NCBI GenBank assembly: GCA_022775085.1
Contig: JALFJQ010000051.1
Coordinates: forward strand, 1-44,419
Length of the DNA stretch: 44,419 nt
Direction of reading: 5' to 3'
DNA from: Clostridiales bacterium
Lineage (GTDB): Bacteria; Bacillota; Clostridia; Oscillospirales; Oscillospiraceae
A program made the position numbers and the translations under genes. Below are positions 16,717 through 25,619 of this stretch, in pieces. The notes under the pieces are model-generated. The model was not told where the DNA came from. It saw only the letters and a list, made by a program, of their open reading frames with translations, and did no database searches. Position 1 is the stretch's first letter. The number at the start of each line of letters is the position of its first letter.

Positions 16717-18009
16717 ATGCACGAAGAAACCAATCCCCCCTGCTGGGTGCTGCGGGGAGACCGGGTGGATGAGCTGGCCTTTGCCAACGAATTTCTGACC
16801 AATCACCATATGGTCAGCGTAAACGGCACCTTCTTTACCCCGGACGGCCGGCTGTCCGACGAGAACGCCCTGCGCAAGGACATTTTCCAGGTCATCAGCC
16901 GGTACATCCGGGGCGGGCTTGCCAGGAAGGTGGACAGTATCCTGGCGACACTGCATCTGGCCTGCCAGTATCCCTGTCTGGATGACTCCATGACACAGGT
17001 GCAGGTGCAAAACGGCACCTGGCATCTGGACGGGAGCTTCTCCACCTTCCGGGACATCGTGGTCAACCGCCTGCCGGTGGCCTATCACCCCGACGCCCCA
17101 AAGCCGGAACGGTGGCTCCAATTTGTGGACGAGCTGCTGGAACCGGGAGATGTGCTCACCTTGCAGGAGTACATGGGCTACTGCCTGCTGCCGGTGACCT
17201 TTGGACAGAAAATGCTCATCATCATCGGCAGGGGCGGCGAGGGCAAGTCCCGCATCGGCACCGTCATGAAGGACTTGCTGGGGGACAATATGTACATGGG
17301 CTCCATCGCCAAGATCGAAAACAGTCCTTTCGCCCGGGCGGATTTGGAGCATATGCTGCTGATGGTGGACGACGACCTGAAAATGGAGGCCCTGAAGCAG
17401 ACCAACTACATCAAATCCATCGTCACGGCAGAGCTTCCCATGGATTTGGAGCGTAAGGGCATCCAGAGCTATCAGGGCAGGCTCTACTGCCGCTTCATGG
17501 CCTTCGGCAACGGGAATCTGCGCTCGCTGTACGACCGAAGCTACGGCTTCTTCCGCCGCCAGCTGATTCTCACCACAAGGGATCGGCCCAGAAACCGGCA
17601 GGATGACCCCTACCTCAGCATCCAGCTGCGCAAGGAGAAGGAGGGGATCCTTCTATGGTGTCTGGAAGGGCTTCAGCGGCTGTTCTACAACGACTTCCAA
17701 TTCACCGTCACCCCCCTGGCGGAGGAGAACCTGAACGACGCCATCCGGGAGGGCAACAACGCCGTGGATTTCATGAAGTCGGAGGGGTATTTCCGCTTTG
17801 ACAGCCAGGGCTCCGTCACCTCCCGTGCCCTGTACCACGCCTACAGGGACTGGTGCGACGACAACGCCATGATGGCCATGAGCAGCAGCAGCTTCATTAC
17901 CTACATCAACCAGAATCAGCGCGGCTTCGGGATCACCTACAGCACCAACATTCCCATCGGAAACGGCAGATACGCCAGAGGGTACAAGGGTATCCGATGC
18001 CTGCATTGA
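16717..18009 (+). CDS. P4/D5-type phage or plasmid SF3 helicase
   Basis: A 430-residue protein of the phage/plasmid primase P4-family helicases that open replication origins. Residues 1-160 match the D5_N-like region. The SF3 AAA+ core has Walker A GRGGEGKS at 171-178, Walker B LLMVDDD at 214-220, the sensor region MAFGNGN at 261-267 and the arginine-rich RSYGFFRR. A winged-helix-like C-terminal part follows (about 350-430). No primase catalytic domain is present. It is the only plus-strand protein gene in the window, has no phage neighbours, and is enclosed by 74-bp inverted repeats. The frame is intact, so it may be active. Function in the host is unknown. Confidence 0.85.
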   Translation: MHEETNPPCWVLRGDRVDELAFANEFLTNHHMVSVNGTFFTPDGRLSDENALRKDIFQVISRYIRGGLARKVDSILATLHLACQYPCLDDSMTQVQVQNGTWHLDGSFSTFRDIVVNRLPVAYHPDAPKPERWLQFVDELLEPGDVLTLQEYMGYCLLPVTFGQKMLIIIGRGGEGKSRIGTVMKDLLGDNMYMGSIAKIENSPFARADLEHMLLMVDDDLKMEALKQTNYIKSIVTAELPMDLERKGIQSYQGRLYCRFMAFGNGNLRSLYDRSYGFFRRQLILTTRDRPRNRQDDPYLSIQLRKEKEGILLWCLEGLQRLFYNDFQFTVTPLAEENLNDAIREGNNAVDFMKSEGYFRFDSQGSVTSRALYHAYRDWCDDNAMMAMSSSSFITYINQNQRGFGITYSTNIPIGNGRYARGYKGIRCLH

Positions 18010-18028
18010 TACGTCGGTTTTCATCAGT

Positions 18029-18102
18029 ACAGCATTGTCGAATAAGCGCAGTTGGTTTGCGGGCCGGGTGAAAAAGGCCGTATGGCGCGTATGGACGTAT
18101 GG
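18029..18102 (-). repeat. Right 74-bp inverted repeat arm
   Basis: Pairs with 16459-16532. The three differences are at arm positions 8, 29 and 48, counted from the outer end. It begins 19 nt after the helicase stop and ends 3 nt before the hairpin that follows rsgA. Confidence 0.95.
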
Positions 18103-18105
18103 AGA

Positions 18106-18133
18106 AACGCGGCCGGACAGCACCGGCCGCGTT
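18106..18133 (-). terminator. GC-rich hairpin at the end of rsgA
   Basis: An 11-bp perfect stem (18123-18133 with 18106-18116) whose first base is the last base of the rsgA stop codon. On the minus strand only TTTCTCC follows, so termination may be weak or need help. It marks the end of the long cdaA-to-rsgA chain. Confidence 0.6.
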
Positions 18134-19020
18134 CACTTGATTTCCCAGAGCTTGATTTGACTTGCCTTGTCGTAAAGCTTCAGATAGCTTTCATACCGGC
18201 TTGCCTCAATGTCCCCGGCCTCCACCGCCGCCCGGACGGCGCAGTCCGGCTCCCTGCGGTGGGAGCAGTCGTCAAAGCGGCACTTTCCAAGAAACGCGCC
18301 GAAATCCGGGAAGGCATATTGCAGATTCTCCTTGAGAATCAGCTCCATCTGATCGGTATCAAAGGAGGAAAAGCCCGGCGTATCCGCCACATAGGTGTTT
18401 TCTCCCAGCCGGTACAGCTCCACATGGCGGGTGGTGTGCCGTCCCCGGCCTAATCTTTCCGAGACTTCTCCGGTTTCCAGCTGTAACCCGGGAGCCAGCC
18501 GGTTGAGAATGCTGCTCTTGCCCACGCCGGAGTTTCCGGTAAAGGCCGTCAGCTTTCCTTCCAGCAGGGCACGAAGGGCTTCCACCCCCTCCCCGGTTTC
18601 CGCACTGGTGCAGATCACCGGGAAGCCCGCGTGCTCGTAGATCCGAACCAGATCGGCAGCCGGATCCAGATCGCACTTATTGACGCACAGGTATACGGGC
18701 ACATTCTGATCTCCCGCGATGGCAGCCACCCGGTCAATGAGGAATGGCTCCGTAATGGGGTTGACATTGGCGGCAAACACCACCAGCGCGTCCACGTTGG
18801 CAACCGCCGGGCGGATGAAGTGGTTTTTCCGGGGCAGGATTTTTTCCACCATCCCCTTCCCCTTCTCCACGGTGATCTCCACCAGATCGCCGGTCAGGGG
18901 GGAATTGCCCTCCTTGCGCAGGATGCCCCTGGCCCGGCAGGTAACGATCCCCTCCCCGGTCAGAACATCATAAAATCCGCTGAGGGAACGCAGAATGCGT
19001 CCGCCTGTTTTCTGGGTCAT
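18133..19020 (-). CDS. rsgA: Ribosome small-subunit GTPase RsgA
   Basis: A late 30S-assembly GTPase that checks the decoding centre. The 295-residue protein has an N-terminal OB fold (about 1-65) and a circularly permuted G domain: NKCD at 114-117, SAETG at 139-143, P-loop GNSGVGKSS at 162-170, and DTPGF at 213-217. A C-terminal zinc site follows with C247, C252, H254 and C260. It overlaps the pknB stop by 4 nt. In Bacillus subtilis it is a target of the PASTA kinase encoded next to it. rpe and thiN, which often follow, are absent. Confidence 0.97.
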   Translation of the reverse strand: MTQKTGGRILRSLSGFYDVLTGEGIVTCRARGILRKEGNSPLTGDLVEITVEKGKGMVEKILPRKNHFIRPAVANVDALVVFAANVNPITEPFLIDRVAAIAGDQNVPVYLCVNKCDLDPAADLVRIYEHAGFPVICTSAETGEGVEALRALLEGKLTAFTGNSGVGKSSILNRLAPGLQLETGEVSERLGRGRHTTRHVELYRLGENTYVADTPGFSSFDTDQMELILKENLQYAFPDFGAFLGKCRFDDCSHRREPDCAVRAAVEAGDIEASRYESYLKLYDKASQIKLWEIK

Positions 19021-21104
19021 GAACCACTCTCCGCTTTCTTCGGGGTGAAATCCACCATTTTCGTCTCGGCGAATTCGCCGTTGATGTAAAGGTCATAGTA
19101 CACAACGCCGCTGCCGGACAGGTCCAGCAGAACGGTCTTGGCGCCGGGGGCAATGATCTTGGAGAACAGCACATCCCTGGTTCCGCCCAGGCATACATCC
19201 AGCCGGTATTCCTCGGTGCTCTCCGGAACCACCCAGGATACGCTGAAGGGGGGCACTGTGGCATCCGATTCCGTCCCTGCCGGATTCCCGCTCTCCTGGG
19301 GCGCTGTCTCCACCGCGCCGGAGGAATACTGGATAATCACCTCGGTGGAGACATCCAGCGTTTCATTCTTGGCAACGGACTGGTAGACCACCTCGTTCTC
19401 CGGACGGGAGCTTTCCGTCGGCTCATAGCGCACGTTGGTAAAGCCCATCTGGGCCATCAGCTCCTTGGCCCGGCTCAGCTCCAGACCGATCACATTGGGC
19501 ATGGAGACCTCCACCACTTCCGGGCCGGTGCTGACATAGATATAAATGGTCTGGCCCTCGGCGACCTCGGAATCCGCCGCCGGGTCGGTGCGGGTCACCA
19601 CACCCTCCTCATAGACGTAGCTGGCTTCCCTCTTTTTCAGCGGCTTGAAGCCCTGGCTGTCCAGCAGCTTGTAGGCCTCCTCCGCGTCGGCGCCCACAAA
19701 ATTGTCCAGCTTTCGAACCTCCGGCTCCGGGCCCATGCTGACGGTGATCCAGATGTCGGAGCCGCGCTGAACCTTGGAACCGCCCACAGGCTCCTGGCTG
19801 ATGATCTCGTCCTTGGGGTGGCTGTCGCTGTACTGCTGGGGAAGCAATCGGATATTGAAATCCGGGTGGGCTTCCAGCAGGGATTCGCTGTACAGCCCGC
19901 CGGTGAGGTAGGGCACCTCCACCATATCCTTCTCCTGATTCAGCAGCGCGCCGTTGAACAGAGCGATCAGGAACAGGATAATGGCAAATACCGCCACGGC
20001 GCTGCAGATCACCACCGCGGTGGTGGCCACACGGCTGCGCTCGCTGTCCTTCTTTTTCTGCGCCTGACGGCTGCGCTGCTGCACCCGGGTGACGATCTCG
20101 CTGTCCCGCTGGGCGGTGGCGGGCCGTGCCGCCGTGCCGGTGCGCCGCTGGGGCGCGGGAGCCGGCCTTTCCCCGGTTCTCGCCTGCACCTTCTTCTCCG
20201 CCGTTGTCATGGGGATGCCGGCGGTGGGAATCTTTCGGGTGGCGTCGTCCAGAAGCGTATGGTAATCAAAGACAATGGCGGGATTTTTTCGGAATTCCTC
20301 CATGTCCTGCAGCATTTCCGTAGCGGAAACATACCGGTCCCGAACCTCCAGCGCCATGGCCTTCATGATGATCTGCTCCAGGCCCGTGGGAATGTTGGGA
20401 TTGTAGCTTGAGGGCAGGGGCGCGCCGCCGTTGATGTGCTGAATGGCCACGGACACGGCAGACTCGCCGTCGTAGGGCGGGCGGCCCGCCATCATCTCGT
20501 ACATCACCACGCCCAGAGAGTACAGGTCGGAGCGGTTGTCCGTATGGCCGCCCTTGGCCTGCTCGGGGGAAATGTAGTGGACGCTGCCCAGCGCCTCCTT
20601 GGTCAGGGTATTGCTCTTGTTCATCACCCGGGCAATGCCGAAATCCATGACCTTCACGGAGCCGTTTTTCAGCACCATGATATTGTGGGGCTTAATATCC
20701 CGGTGGATAATGCCCCGGCTGTGGGCATGTTCCAGGCCCTTGGCAATTTGCAGAGAAAAGTGCAGCGTTTCCTTCCAATTGAGGATGCCCTTCTTCTCCA
20801 TATATTCCTTCAGAGAGATGCCGTCAATCAGCTCCATGACGATGAAGTTGGCGCTGTCGGAGGTGGAGACATCGTACACCTGCACGATGTTGGGGTGGCT
20901 CAGCATGGCCACGGCCTCGCCCTCCGCCCGGAACCGGCGGCGGAACTCCTCGTCTCTGGCGAATTCGTCCTTCAGTATTTTGATCGCTACCAACCGGTTC
21001 AGCCGATGGCAGCGCGCTTTATAGACGACAGCCATGCCGCCGGTGCCGATGATTTCCAGAATCTCATAGCGCCCGTCCAGCAGCCGTCCAATGTATTGAT
21101 CCAT
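19017..21104 (-). CDS. prkC: PASTA-domain Ser/Thr protein kinase (PrkC/PknB)
   Basis: A membrane kinase that senses muropeptides or lipid II. The 695 residues are: kinase domain at about 11-270 with the glycine loop GTGGMAVVYK, Lys42, HRDIKPHN at 134-141, DFGIAR at 154-159 and SPEQ at 179-182; a basic, Pro/Arg-rich juxtamembrane segment; a membrane helix at about 360-384; and three extracellular PASTA repeats at about 394-459, 462-527 and 532-594. After a linker there is an extra domain of about 75 residues with no obvious PASTA similarity. Its antagonist phosphatase is encoded 22 nt upstream. Confidence 0.96.
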   Translation of the reverse strand: MDQYIGRLLDGRYEILEIIGTGGMAVVYKARCHRLNRLVAIKILKDEFARDEEFRRRFRAEGEAVAMLSHPNIVQVYDVSTSDSANFIVMELIDGISLKEYMEKKGILNWKETLHFSLQIAKGLEHAHSRGIIHRDIKPHNIMVLKNGSVKVMDFGIARVMNKSNTLTKEALGSVHYISPEQAKGGHTDNRSDLYSLGVVMYEMMAGRPPYDGESAVSVAIQHINGGAPLPSSYNPNIPTGLEQIIMKAMALEVRDRYVSATEMLQDMEEFRKNPAIVFDYHTLLDDATRKIPTAGIPMTTAEKKVQARTGERPAPAPQRRTGTAARPATAQRDSEIVTRVQQRSRQAQKKKDSERSRVATTAVVICSAVAVFAIILFLIALFNGALLNQEKDMVEVPYLTGGLYSESLLEAHPDFNIRLLPQQYSDSHPKDEIISQEPVGGSKVQRGSDIWITVSMGPEPEVRKLDNFVGADAEEAYKLLDSQGFKPLKKREASYVYEEGVVTRTDPAADSEVAEGQTIYIYVSTGPEVVEVSMPNVIGLELSRAKELMAQMGFTNVRYEPTESSRPENEVVYQSVAKNETLDVSTEVIIQYSSGAVETAPQESGNPAGTESDATVPPFSVSWVVPESTEEYRLDVCLGGTRDVLFSKIIAPGAKTVLLDLSGSGVVYYDLYINGEFAETKMVDFTPKKAESGS

Positions 21105-21126
21105 AAGTGCAATGGCTCCTTTCGGC

Positions 21127-21858
21127 TTAAACCAAAACCAGAATACTGGTCACGTTATCCGGCGCGCCGCGGCTCTTGGCAATGTCCAGCAGCCGCTTAC
21201 AGCACTGATGCTTATTCACGCCGTGGACGACCTCAAACAGGATTTCCTGATCGTCCATCAGATTGCTCAGTCCGTCTGAGCACAGGAGCACATAGTCACC
21301 CCGGCTGACGCTCCAATGAAAAATGTCGCACAGAACCATGGACTCCGTGCCGATGGCCCGGGTAATGTAATTCTTGCCCGGGAAGCTTTTGGCTGCCTCC
21401 GGGGTCACATCGCCCCGGTCCACCATCATCTGCACCAAAGAGTGGTCTTTCGTGATCTGGTGAATACCTGTGCGGTTGATTCCGTAGGCCCGGCTGTCGC
21501 CCACATTGACCACCGTAGCCTTGTTTTTCCGCACCACCGCCGCCACAAGGGTCGTGCCCATGCCGTCAAACTCCTCGAACTGGGCGCTCTGGTCGTAGAC
21601 CGTGAAGTTTGCCAGCTTCACCGCGCTGCGGAGCATCTGATCCACCCGGTCGGACTCCATGCCCTGCACCCAGCTGCGGCGGATCTCCTCCACGAAAACC
21701 TCCACTGCCAGGGTGCTGGCGATGTTGCCGGATTTTGCCCCGCCCATGCCGTCGCAGACCACGCACAGCAGTGTCTCCCGGTCCAGCTGTTCAATTCGGT
21801 AGGCGTCCTGATTCTGCTTTCGGACGCAGCCAGGATCGGTTAAGCCCCAGCTCTGCAT
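21127..21858 (-). CDS. stp: PP2C-type Ser/Thr phosphatase (Stp/PrpC)
   Basis: Reverses phosphorylation by the adjacent PASTA kinase. The 243-residue PPM-family protein has the metal-binding motifs QNQDAYR near residue 16, CDGMGGAKSGN at about 36-46, GDSRAYGI, LCSDGLSNLM and GAPDNVTSILV at the end. These cover the aspartates that hold two Mn/Mg ions. No membrane segment is seen, so it is cytoplasmic. The order rlmN-stp-pknB-rsgA matches other Firmicutes. Confidence 0.96.
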   Translation of the reverse strand: MQSWGLTDPGCVRKQNQDAYRIEQLDRETLLCVVCDGMGGAKSGNIASTLAVEVFVEEIRRSWVQGMESDRVDQMLRSAVKLANFTVYDQSAQFEEFDGMGTTLVAAVVRKNKATVVNVGDSRAYGINRTGIHQITKDHSLVQMMVDRGDVTPEAAKSFPGKNYITRAIGTESMVLCDIFHWSVSRGDYVLLCSDGLSNLMDDQEILFEVVHGVNKHQCCKRLLDIAKSRGAPDNVTSILVLV

Positions 21859-21876
21859 AGGCGCAGCACCCTCTTT

Positions 21877-22905
21877 CTACTGTTTTTCTCTCTGATACTT
21901 CCTTCGTAACTGGCCGCAGGAGGCGTCGATGTCGCCGCCCAGGGTCCTTCGCACGGTGGCCGTCACGCCGCCGTCCTCCAAAATCTTCTGAAACCGGGCT
22001 ACCGCTTCCTTGGAACTGGGTTTCAGGGGGCTTTCCTCCACATGGTTCAGGGGGATGAGGTTCACATGAGCGCCCAGACCCTTCAGCCGCCGCAGCAGCT
22101 CTTTGGCGCACTCAGGGGTGTCGTTGACCCCGTCGATCATGGCGTATTCAAAGTGGATGCGCCGTCCCGTGGCGTCATAATAGCGGCGGCAGGCTTCCAG
22201 CAATTCTTCAATCGGATAGGCCCTGTTCACCGGCATGACCTTGCTTCTAAGCTCGTTGTTGGGGCCGTGGAGGGAAATGGCAAGGCTGATTTGCAGCTTT
22301 TTTGCCGCAAGCGCGTCGATTTTGGGCACAAGGCCGCAGGTACTCAGGCTGATGTGGCGCATGGAGATGTTCATGCCGTCGGGGTGGTTCACCAGCTCCA
22401 GAAAGCGCATAACGTTGTCGAAATTATCCAGTGGCTCCCCAATGCCCATGAGCACGATGTGGGAGATGGGAAGGCCGGAGTCGATCTGCGTAAACAGCAC
22501 CTCGTCCAGCATTTCTGCCGGTTCCAGCCGCCGCACCAGACCGCCAATGGTGGAAGCGCAGAAGGCACAGCCCATGGGGCAGCCCACCTCGGTGGAGATG
22601 CAGACGGTGTTGCCGTAGCGGTAGCGCATGAGCACCGTCTCCACGCAGTTGCCGTCAGACAGCTGCCAGAGATATTTGATGGTGCCGTCCTTCTGGGATT
22701 CCTGCTTTCGCACCACTTTGGGGGTGTACAGGGGATATTCCCGGGCCAGGGCCTCCCGCAGGGCCTTGGGCAGGTTCGTCATCTCATCGTAGGAGGACGC
22801 GCCCCTGTGCAGCCACGTAAACACCTGCCCCGCCCGGAAGGCAGGCTGACCCAGCCCTCTTAAAATGTCAGCCAGCTCCGGCTGGGTCAAAGATTTCAGA
22901 TTCAT
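21877..22905 (-). CDS. rlmN: Dual-specificity rRNA/tRNA A methyltransferase RlmN
   Basis: A radical SAM enzyme that makes 2-methyladenosine at A2503 of 23S rRNA and A37 of some tRNAs. The 342-residue protein has the CxxxCxxC cluster motif in GCPMGCAFCAS near residue 110, and GIGEPLDNFDNVMRFL. The C-terminal catalytic Cys is in GGDIDASCGQLRRKY. No features set it apart toward Cfr. The start overlaps the rsmB stop by 4 nt. Confidence 0.96.
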   Translation of the reverse strand: MNLKSLTQPELADILRGLGQPAFRAGQVFTWLHRGASSYDEMTNLPKALREALAREYPLYTPKVVRKQESQKDGTIKYLWQLSDGNCVETVLMRYRYGNTVCISTEVGCPMGCAFCASTIGGLVRRLEPAEMLDEVLFTQIDSGLPISHIVLMGIGEPLDNFDNVMRFLELVNHPDGMNISMRHISLSTCGLVPKIDALAAKKLQISLAISLHGPNNELRSKVMPVNRAYPIEELLEACRRYYDATGRRIHFEYAMIDGVNDTPECAKELLRRLKGLGAHVNLIPLNHVEESPLKPSSKEAVARFQKILEDGGVTATVRRTLGGDIDASCGQLRRKYQREKQ

Positions 22906-24215
22906 GCTTTCCTCCGCAGACGGCAGATGAAGAAGCCGTCGGTATCGTACTGTCCGGGAATCAGGGTCAGCATCCCGGTGTCATTTTTTGGAAAATGGCC
23001 CGGCAAGGGCAGGGGTTCCGTGAAGAAGTCCCCGTGCCGCTGCAAAAACGCCGCCACTACGTCCTCATTCTCCCGCCGCAGCACCGTGCAGGTGGAGTAG
23101 AGGAGCAGGCCCCCCTTTTTGACATAGCGGGATTGATTTTCCAGAATATTCAGCTGTAATTCCGGTAAATCTTCCGTTTCTTTCAGGTTTTTATAGCGAA
23201 TATCCGGTTTTTTCCGGATGATGCCGAGGCCCGAGCAGGGCACGTCGGCGATACAAACGTCCATACTTTCTGCCCATTCCGGGACAAACTGGGACGCGTC
23301 CTGTAACCGGGCCATGATGTTCGTCAAACCCAGACGCTGGGCACCGGCGGAAATCAGGCCGGTTTTGTGAGGATGAATGTCGCAGGCGGTGATTTCTCCT
23401 TTGCCGCCCATGGCGATGGACGCGGCAAAGCTCTTTCCTCCGGGAGCCGCGCAGCAGTCCAGCACCCGTGCCCCTTCTTCGGGCAGCTGGGCGCAGAGCA
23501 CGCTGAGCTTCGCCGCCGGGTCCTGTACATAGAAAAGCCCATCCCGGAAGGGTTCCAGCCGTTCCAGATCTCCCGTGCCCGAGAGGATCAGGCAGTCCGG
23601 CATCCAGTCGTGGAGCCGCACAGAGATTCCCGCCCCTTCCAGCCGTTCTTTCAAAGCCTGCGTCGTGACGCGGAGGGTGTTCACCTGCACCACCGTGTCC
23701 GGGGCGGCGTTGTCCGCCGCCAGCATGGGCTCCAGCGTACCCTTGGGCAGATTCTGCTTTAACAGCGAAATCAGCGGGTCGGGATGGCTGTAGCGGTCAG
23801 CGTAGGAGGTCGGCTCCTTCAATTCTCCCCGGGTGCGGACGGCGCTGCGCAGAACGCCGTTGACCAGAGAGGCCGCCTTGGGGTTGCGGCAGTATTTCTT
23901 CGCCAGCGCCACGGATTCGTTCACCGCCGCGCTGTCGGGAATTTTGTCCAATTCATAAAGCTGGTACAGGCCCAGATGGAGAATATCCCGCACTACCGGG
24001 TGCAAATCCTTGAGTTTCCCCGTCAAAAGCTGGCTTAAATAAAAGTCCAGCTTCCCCCGGTTCTGGGATACGCCGTAACATAGCCTCGTTGCCAGCGCCG
24101 CCTCCCGGCTGTCCAGCCGATCCTTTTTGATGGCGGTTTTCAGCACGCCGTTGGGCCAGGCCCCATCCCGGCGGCAGGCGATCAGCGCGTTCAGCGCCGT
24201 TTCTCTTGCGCCCAT
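22902..24215 (-). CDS. rsmB: 16S rRNA (cytosine-967-C5)-methyltransferase RsmB
   Basis: The 437-residue protein has an N-terminal NusB-like RNA-binding domain (about 1-135). The Rossmann SAM domain has the binding loop LDCCAAPGGKSFAAS and DIHPHKTGLI. The catalytic cysteine lies in DVPCSGLGIIRKKPDIRYK, and TCTVLRRENEDVV holds the second motif VI Cys. Length fits the family at about 430-450. It shares one base with the fmt stop (TGATG). Confidence 0.96.
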   Translation of the reverse strand: MGARETALNALIACRRDGAWPNGVLKTAIKKDRLDSREAALATRLCYGVSQNRGKLDFYLSQLLTGKLKDLHPVVRDILHLGLYQLYELDKIPDSAAVNESVALAKKYCRNPKAASLVNGVLRSAVRTRGELKEPTSYADRYSHPDPLISLLKQNLPKGTLEPMLAADNAAPDTVVQVNTLRVTTQALKERLEGAGISVRLHDWMPDCLILSGTGDLERLEPFRDGLFYVQDPAAKLSVLCAQLPEEGARVLDCCAAPGGKSFAASIAMGGKGEITACDIHPHKTGLISAGAQRLGLTNIMARLQDASQFVPEWAESMDVCIADVPCSGLGIIRKKPDIRYKNLKETEDLPELQLNILENQSRYVKKGGLLLYSTCTVLRRENEDVVAAFLQRHGDFFTEPLPLPGHFPKNDTGMLTLIPGQYDTDGFFICRLRRKA

Positions 24216-25126
24216 CAGGGTTCCAGCGGGTGGCCCCGGAAGTAGTCGGGGGCAGCCATTCGTTTGCCGCCCTCTGCCTGTAAGGAGGTAATCTCCACCG
24301 CCCCCTCACCGCAGGCGATGACAAGGCCGGTTTGGGTCAGGCCCAGAATCTGCCCCGGTGCGCCGCTGCCGGACACCACCCGGGTATCGTGAACCTTAAA
24401 GGTTTTCCCTTGCAGCACCATGGTGGCCACGGGCCAGGGGTGCAGCCCCCGTACATGGTTATGCACCTGTACGGCGGACTTATTCCAGTCAATGGGGCAC
24501 ATGGTCTTGTCCAGCATGGGCGCGTAGGAGACTTCTTCCGGATTCTGGGGCATTGCGGGCACCTTCCCCATCGCCGCAAAGCGGCTCAGGGTCTTGCTGA
24601 GCAGATCAGCGCCCAGAACCGCCAGCCGATCCAGCAGTTCCCCGGCAGTTTCGTTCTCCCCAATGGGGGTCTTTGACACGTCGATGATGTCTCCCGCGTC
24701 CATCTCCCGGCACAGGTACATGGCCGTCACGCCGGTCTCCTTCAGACCGTCCAGCACCGCCCACTGATAGGGGGCGCTGCCCCGGTACTTTGGCAGCAGA
24801 CTTGCGTGGATGTTGATGCACCCAAAAGTGGGCACATCCAGCACCTTCTGTGGGAGAATCCGGCCGTATGCCACCACGGCGCAGATGTCGGGCTTCAACG
24901 CCCGCAGGGCTTCCACCGTCTCTTCCTCCCGGAAGTTTTCGGGCTGGAACACCGGAATGTTCGCCGTCAGCGCCACTTCCTTCACGGGTGAAGCAACCAT
25001 TTTCATGCCCCGTCCCTTGGGGCGGTCGGGCTGGGTGTAGACACCCACCACATCAAAGCCGTCCGCCAATATTTTTTTCAAACAGGTCGCCGCGATGTCC
25101 GGCGTTCCCATAAATACAACCCGCAT
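24215..25126 (-). CDS. fmt: Methionyl-tRNA formyltransferase
   Basis: Adds the formyl group from 10-formyl-THF to initiator Met-tRNA. The 303-residue protein starts MRVVFMGTPDIAATCLKKIL. The active-site region has NIHASLLPKYRGSAPYQWAV, with the catalytic Asn/His/Asp triad completed by Asp in the GVTAMYLCREMDAGDII segment. The C-terminal tRNA-binding domain is at about 205-300. The gene is coupled to def by TAATG, pairing formylation with deformylation. Confidence 0.97.
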   Translation of the reverse strand: MRVVFMGTPDIAATCLKKILADGFDVVGVYTQPDRPKGRGMKMVASPVKEVALTANIPVFQPENFREEETVEALRALKPDICAVVAYGRILPQKVLDVPTFGCINIHASLLPKYRGSAPYQWAVLDGLKETGVTAMYLCREMDAGDIIDVSKTPIGENETAGELLDRLAVLGADLLSKTLSRFAAMGKVPAMPQNPEEVSYAPMLDKTMCPIDWNKSAVQVHNHVRGLHPWPVATMVLQGKTFKVHDTRVVSGSGAPGQILGLTQTGLVIACGEGAVEITSLQAEGGKRMAAPDYFRGHPLEP

Positions 25127-25602
25127 TATTCCCCGTCTCCCGCCAGCTCTTCCTCGGTGAGGAAGCGCTCCATGACCTCGGTGTACACGATGCCGTCCAG
25201 ATGGTCCAACTCATGGCAGAAGCACCGGGCGATCAGTTCTTCCCCCTCGGCCTCGTACCAGTTGCCGTACCGGTCCTGCGCCCGAACCTTGGCGTAGTTT
25301 GGCCGCTTCACCAGGCCGTACTTGCCGGGGACGCTGAGGCAGCCCTCCGCGCCCACCTGCTCGCCGCTGGTTTCCAGCAGAGTGGGGTTAATCAGCTCCA
25401 AAATCTCTTCGCCGGTGTCCACCAGCACCACCCGGCGCAGAATACCGACCTGCGGGGCTGCCAATCCCACGCCGTTGGCCTGCTCCAGGGTCTCCGCCAT
25501 GTCGTCCAGCAGCTTGTGAAGCCGCCCGTCAAATTTCTCCACCGGCCTGCAAACCTTGTGCAGAGCGGGGTCCTTATCCGTCAAAATTTTCCGCAGTCCC
25601 AT
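25126..25602 (-). CDS. def: Peptide deformylase
   Basis: Removes the formyl group from nascent proteins. The 158-residue protein has the three motifs: GVGLAAPQVG (I), EGCLSVPG (II, metal Cys) and CHELDHLDG (III, HExxH-type histidines with the catalytic Glu). It is the short type I-like form. It follows priA by 17 nt. Confidence 0.97.
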   Translation of the reverse strand: MGLRKILTDKDPALHKVCRPVEKFDGRLHKLLDDMAETLEQANGVGLAAPQVGILRRVVLVDTGEEILELINPTLLETSGEQVGAEGCLSVPGKYGLVKRPNYAKVRAQDRYGNWYEAEGEELIARCFCHELDHLDGIVYTEVMERFLTEEELAGDGE

Positions 25603-25619
25603 AGATCGTTTCCTCTCTT

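Larger units (their letters stand above)
16459..18102. mobile_element. Inverted-repeat-bounded island with one helicase gene
   Basis: Two 74-bp arms in opposite orientation bound a 1.64-kb unit holding one plus-strand gene. No transposase, integrase or tRNA target is present inside, and no clear target duplication was seen. It could be a minimal or non-autonomous element, a remnant of a larger one, or a gene trapped between two copies of an intergenic repeat. Its placement after rsgA and upstream of the S10 promoter disrupts no essential gene. Confidence 0.5.
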
